From positions 1 to 64,000 of the forward strand of contig JAISJR010000018.1 in assembly GCA_031261425.1 (NCBI GenBank): a stretch of DNA of 64,000 nucleotides, in the 5' to 3' direction. Positions within the stretch are counted from its first letter, which is position 1; every line of letters starts with the position of its first letter. The translations under genes were made by a program, and so were the position numbers. Of this stretch, positions 61,395 through 64,000 are shown in pieces. The DNA is from Planctomycetota bacterium. Lineage in GTDB: Bacteria > Planctomycetota > SZUA-567. The notes below the pieces were generated by a model that saw only the letters and a program-made list of their open reading frames with translations, was not told the DNA's origin and searched no databases.

Positions 61395-63023
61395 TCAATT
61401 CTCGATTTTTAATTGTCTTTCATATCGCTCCCGCAACCATTCGCGGTTGATTTTCGCGTTATGGCGAATATCGACCGGCAGGGCGCGGCGAAAAAACAGG
61501 CGCGTAATCGCGCGGGTAATCTCGTGTTTTTGCGCCGCCGCCAATAATTCCGCCGTCAATTTTTCTTGTTCGCCGGCGGACAATCGCCCGACCGGTTCGA
61601 TGACGATTGCCGGCGTTTGGCGCGGCGCGGCGCCAAGCCCGATAAGCGCCGAGCGGCGGACTAACGGATGTTCGTTGAAAATCGCTTCGCAACAGACCGA
61701 ATACAAAATCCCGTCCGCCGTTTCAACGCGGTGCGCCGCGCGTCCGCAATACCAAACCCGCCCGCGCTCGTCAAAATAGCCGACATCGCCCAACCGGTGC
61801 CAAAACGTGGCGCCGTCGCGGATTTTCGCGCGCGCCGTCGCGTCCGGCAAGCGGTGATACGCCCGCGTTACGTTTTCGCCGCGCGCCATAATTTCGCCGA
61901 CGGCGCCGACCGGCAGAATTTTAGCGTCCGCGATTTCGCCGATGACGCCGTCGCGCCATTCGATAATTTTTAGTTCAACGCCGCCGACCGGCGCGCCGAC
62001 GCAGTAGCCCCGTCCTTGCCGCGTCGCGGCGGCGGTTTCGTTGAGCGCGACGCTACCCGCCAAATCGGCAACCGGCAAACTCTCGGTGGCGCCGTAGGGC
62101 GCGTGCGTTTCCGCGCCGGCGGACAGAACTTGCCGCAATAAAATTTCGTGCGTGCGCGGCGGCACCGGACAGCCGGACATCAGCACTTGCCGCAACGACG
62201 GCAACCGGGTCTTTTTCGCCGCGGCATATGCGGCGACCTTGCGCCAGAGCGTCGGCGAGCCGAAAGAAAACGTGCATTGTTCCGCGTTAATCGCCGCGAC
62301 AAGTTCGCGCGGGTTCGCCGCCGCCGGTCGCGCCGCATTCATTTTCGGGATTACCGCCGTCATTCCGAGTCCGACCGAAAACAGCGCGAACAGCGGGTAA
62401 CAAGCGAGGTCAACGTCGTTTTCGGTTACGCCGTAAATCTCGCCAATCATCGCGCATTGGCGCCGGAAAATCCGGTGCGTGTATTCGACGCCTTTGGCGG
62501 GACCGGTGCTACCGGTGGTGAACAGCACGGCGGCGAGTTCGTCGGGCGCGGCGTCCACCGGCGGCAACGGGTCGGGCGCGGACGCGCGATGCAACGCGGA
62601 CAGCGTCGCGCCGCGCCAGAAAAATTTTCGCCCGACGGTAACGTTGATTTTGACGCTCGCGAAAAAACGCGGGCGCAGGACGCGCGTCAAATGGGCGAGC
62701 GGAACGCCGACGAGCGCGGTCGGCGCGGCTTGTTGAATGCAGTGAAGCAAGCGCGCGACGCCCATGCCGGGGTCAAGCATCACCGGCGGGGCGCCGATTT
62801 TGAACAGCGCGAAAACCAACGCGAAAAAGTCCGGCGACGGCTTGACCATTAAGAGCGTCTTGTCGCCGCGCCGCAGACCGTAATCGTTCAGCGCCCGCGC
62901 GTATTCGCCGCTCAACCGGTCGAGTTGCTGAAACGTCAGCGTCCGCCCGCTCCGCCGGTCAACGACGGCGCGTTTGGTCGGCAGACGTTGCGCGAGGGTT
63001 TGGAGTTGGAAGGCGATATTCAT
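61395..63023 (-). CDS. OleC-like AMP-dependent fatty acid ligase
   Basis: 542 residues. AMP-binding core LFTTGSTGPAKGVEYTH, DLACYPLFALFSVGLGMTAVIP, FGSPTLWRKVA and PYGATESLPVA closely recall OleC, the beta-lactone synthetase of long-chain olefin and beta-lactone pathways. OleA, OleB and OleD are not in the window, so the pathway is not proven; a generic acyl-CoA/acyl-AMP ligase is the alternative. The end LKIEN and stop are from an AT-rich arm. Confidence 0.88.
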   Translation of the reverse strand: MNIAFQLQTLAQRLPTKRAVVDRRSGRTLTFQQLDRLSGEYARALNDYGLRRGDKTLLMVKPSPDFFALVFALFKIGAPPVMLDPGMGVARLLHCIQQAAPTALVGVPLAHLTRVLRPRFFASVKINVTVGRKFFWRGATLSALHRASAPDPLPPVDAAPDELAAVLFTTGSTGPAKGVEYTHRIFRRQCAMIGEIYGVTENDVDLACYPLFALFSVGLGMTAVIPKMNAARPAAANPRELVAAINAEQCTFSFGSPTLWRKVAAYAAAKKTRLPSLRQVLMSGCPVPPRTHEILLRQVLSAGAETHAPYGATESLPVADLAGSVALNETAAATRQGRGYCVGAPVGGVELKIIEWRDGVIGEIADAKILPVGAVGEIMARGENVTRAYHRLPDATARAKIRDGATFWHRLGDVGYFDERGRVWYCGRAAHRVETADGILYSVCCEAIFNEHPLVRRSALIGLGAAPRQTPAIVIEPVGRLSAGEQEKLTAELLAAAQKHEITRAITRLFFRRALPVDIRHNAKINREWLRERYERQLKIEN

Positions 63024-63057
63024 CGAAATAGCCCGAAATTTTTACGCGGGGAAACAC

Positions 63058-63174
63058 GCAATTACGAATTAGAAATTACAAATTAAAAATTAAAAATTTT
63101 GGAGTTTGATTTTCAAATTCGCTTCGCGCACATCAATCCAAAATTCGTAATTTTTAATTTGTAATTTTTAATTG
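63058..63174. repeat. Heptamer-armed repeat, AATTAAA/AATTACA arms
   Basis: Core TTTTGGAGTTTGATTTTCAA then ATTCGCTTCGCGC, arms on both sides. Confidence 0.85.
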
Positions 63175-63210
63175 TCGGGCGGTGTTTTCCGCCGACATCG
63201 CCATTTGCAG

Positions 63211-63678
63211 TTAGGCAACGGCGTCCGTCGCGGTGGTGTTTAGCAGGTTGAAGAGCGCCATCAGCGTATTGGCGGTCAACGGTTTTTTCAGCAGGGCGGC
63301 GCGACCGAAGAGTTGCGTCAGCGTGCGCTCGCGGACAAAACGCGCCGGTTCGTGTCCCGATAAAATGACGACCGGCATTTGGCTGTGGGCGGGGTCGCGG
63401 CGCAGAATTTCGAGCAGGTCGATGCCGGTCATCGGGCGGAGGTCGAGTTCAAAAATGCACACGTCGAAAAAGCCGTTGTCGATTTGCGTTAGAGCGTTCA
63501 TCGGCGAATCCGCCATCGTGCAATTGAAGCCGTTGCGCCCCAAATACGCGGCGATTGCCGCCGCGCCGGGCGTGTCGCGGTCGAGCCACAACACGTCGCG
63601 GTAGGTCGTCGGCACCGGGTCGTTGGGATACAGCGTGTCATACAGCCGATTGACTTCGTCGAGCGTCCATTTCGCCAT
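63211..63678 (-). CDS. Receiver-domain (CheY-like) protein with altered phosphosite
   Basis: 155 residues. After ~30 residues comes a receiver: acidic pocket LDRD, phosphosite strand CIFELDLRPMTGIDLLE, SGHE and Lys in LLKKPL. Counting back eight positions from the conserved Gly, the phosphoacceptor position is Glu, not Asp; the nearest Asp is two residues on. It may thus be locked or shifted. No output domain. GGAGA precedes ATG 63678. Confidence 0.85.
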   Translation of the reverse strand: MAKWTLDEVNRLYDTLYPNDPVPTTYRDVLWLDRDTPGAAAIAAYLGRNGFNCTMADSPMNALTQIDNGFFDVCIFELDLRPMTGIDLLEILRRDPAHSQMPVVILSGHEPARFVRERTLTQLFGRAALLKKPLTANTLMALFNLLNTTATDAVA

Positions 63679-63695
63679 CGCGGTCTCCGTTGATG

Positions 63696-63727
63696 AAAAA
63701 TCCCCGCCGGCGCGCGGGGCGGGGATT
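63696..63727 (-). terminator. Intrinsic terminator between the peptidoglycan-binding gene and the receiver gene
   Basis: A 10-bp stem AATCCCCGCC/GGCGGGGATT (63699-63708 with 63718-63727) is followed by a T run on the minus strand, ending 18 bp before the receiver start. Confidence 0.75.
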
Positions 63728-63730
63728 ACG

Positions 63731-63842
63731 ACAATTAACAATTAAAAATTAACAATTAACAATTGTGGAATTTGACGGTCAAAACCGCTTTGCGAAATTT
63801 CAATAATTAACTCCGAAATTTTTAATTGTTAATTGTTAATTG
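63731..63842. repeat. Heptamer-armed repeat, AATTAAC arms
   Basis: Core TTGTGGAATTTGACGGTCAA then ACCGCTTTGCG; perfect AATTAAC units on both sides. Confidence 0.85.
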
Positions 63843-63845
63843 TGT

Positions 63846-64000
63846 TTAGAACGTGAAATCCGACGCCGGCACGAAATCGGATTTGCCCGCGGTCGAGTCG
63901 GACGCGGCGGAGGCGCCGTTTAAGTGGACGCTCAACCGTTCCCACGTTTTGCGACCGACCACGCCGTCGGCGGACAATCCTTCCACCCGTTGGAAATTCT
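63846..64000 (-). CDS. C-terminal end of a peptidoglycan-binding domain protein
   Basis: The open frame enters from the right edge and ends at TAA (63846-63848), giving 50 residues. FQRVEGLSADGVVGRKTWERL is the second half of a PG_binding_1 domain; a short Ser/Ala/Asp tail follows. The protein probably acts at the cell wall; its main domain is outside the window. Confidence 0.75.
   Translation of the reverse strand, partial: NFQRVEGLSADGVVGRKTWERLSVHLNGASAASDSTAGKSDFVPASDFTF

Noticed and set aside
1-64000. tRNA or rRNA genes
   Set aside because: Gaps were read for TTCGAAT-type T-arms and rRNA landmarks; none was found.

Overview
The window looks like chromosome from a Gram-negative, GC-rich bacterium. 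It carries an LptD-type outer-membrane protein, a type IV pseudopilin with a long variable tail of the kind abundant in Planctomycetes, Verrucomicrobia and Lentisphaerae, RNase Y, SMC, EF-G and DnaA. I lean towards the PVC superphylum, but this is inference from gene types; no rRNA or tRNA gene is present to settle it. Most genes lie on the minus strand. Most intergenic gaps are filled with short inverted-repeat elements.

Layout. 1-6.3 kb: the start of a coiled-coil protein, a pseudopilin, an XRE regulator, RNase Y and EF-G. 6.5-8.9 kb: a TPR/GT41 (O-GlcNAc-transferase-like) protein. 8.9-10.4 kb has no conventional gene, but holds a structured minus-strand RNA candidate bounded by a promoter-like motif and a strong terminator, followed by several tiny membrane-protein ORFs. 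10.5-18.7 kb: NfeD-type membrane protease, a 3D-domain protein, a phosphoesterase, two small membrane proteins and LptD. 18.7-19.4 kb: a toxin-antitoxin pair. 19.4-33.6 kb: siroheme synthesis (cobA-hemD fusion, hemC, precorrin-2 dehydrogenase), a Fic protein, and a sulfate uptake and reduction cluster (sbp, SGNH hydrolase, cysT, cysW, cysA, an NMT1-type binding protein, cysH, cysD, cysN) with a near-consensus sigma70 promoter ahead of sbp. Siroheme is the cofactor of sulfite reductase, so the two blocks belong together. 33.7-41.4 kb: an ABC ATPase, purQ, an atypical Ser/Thr kinase overlapping queE, a 37-residue basic protein, an ankyrin protein, proA and dnaA.

41.7-49.4 kb is an accessory island with visibly different base usage: MobA/MobL relaxase, OLD-family ATPase/TOPRIM nuclease, AlwI-family restriction enzyme, an unrecognised protein, a C5 DNA methyltransferase and an XRE regulator behind a perfect consensus promoter. 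It is bounded by inverted copies of one repeat. 49.5-64 kb returns to core-type genes: smc, serA, a HAD phosphatase, a CrtI-like FAD oxidoreductase, an OppC-type permease, ppk1, an OleC-like ligase, a receiver-domain protein and the end of a peptidoglycan-binding protein.

The most unusual signals are: (1) a modular repeat family with 7-bp-periodic arms of several sequences around one conserved core, often supplying the stop codon of the adjacent gene; (2) the structured RNA plus tiny membrane ORFs at 9.2-10.3 kb; (3) the bounded defence/mobilisation island with an unusual restriction-modification gene set; (4) five 11-bp repeats just upstream of the fic gene.
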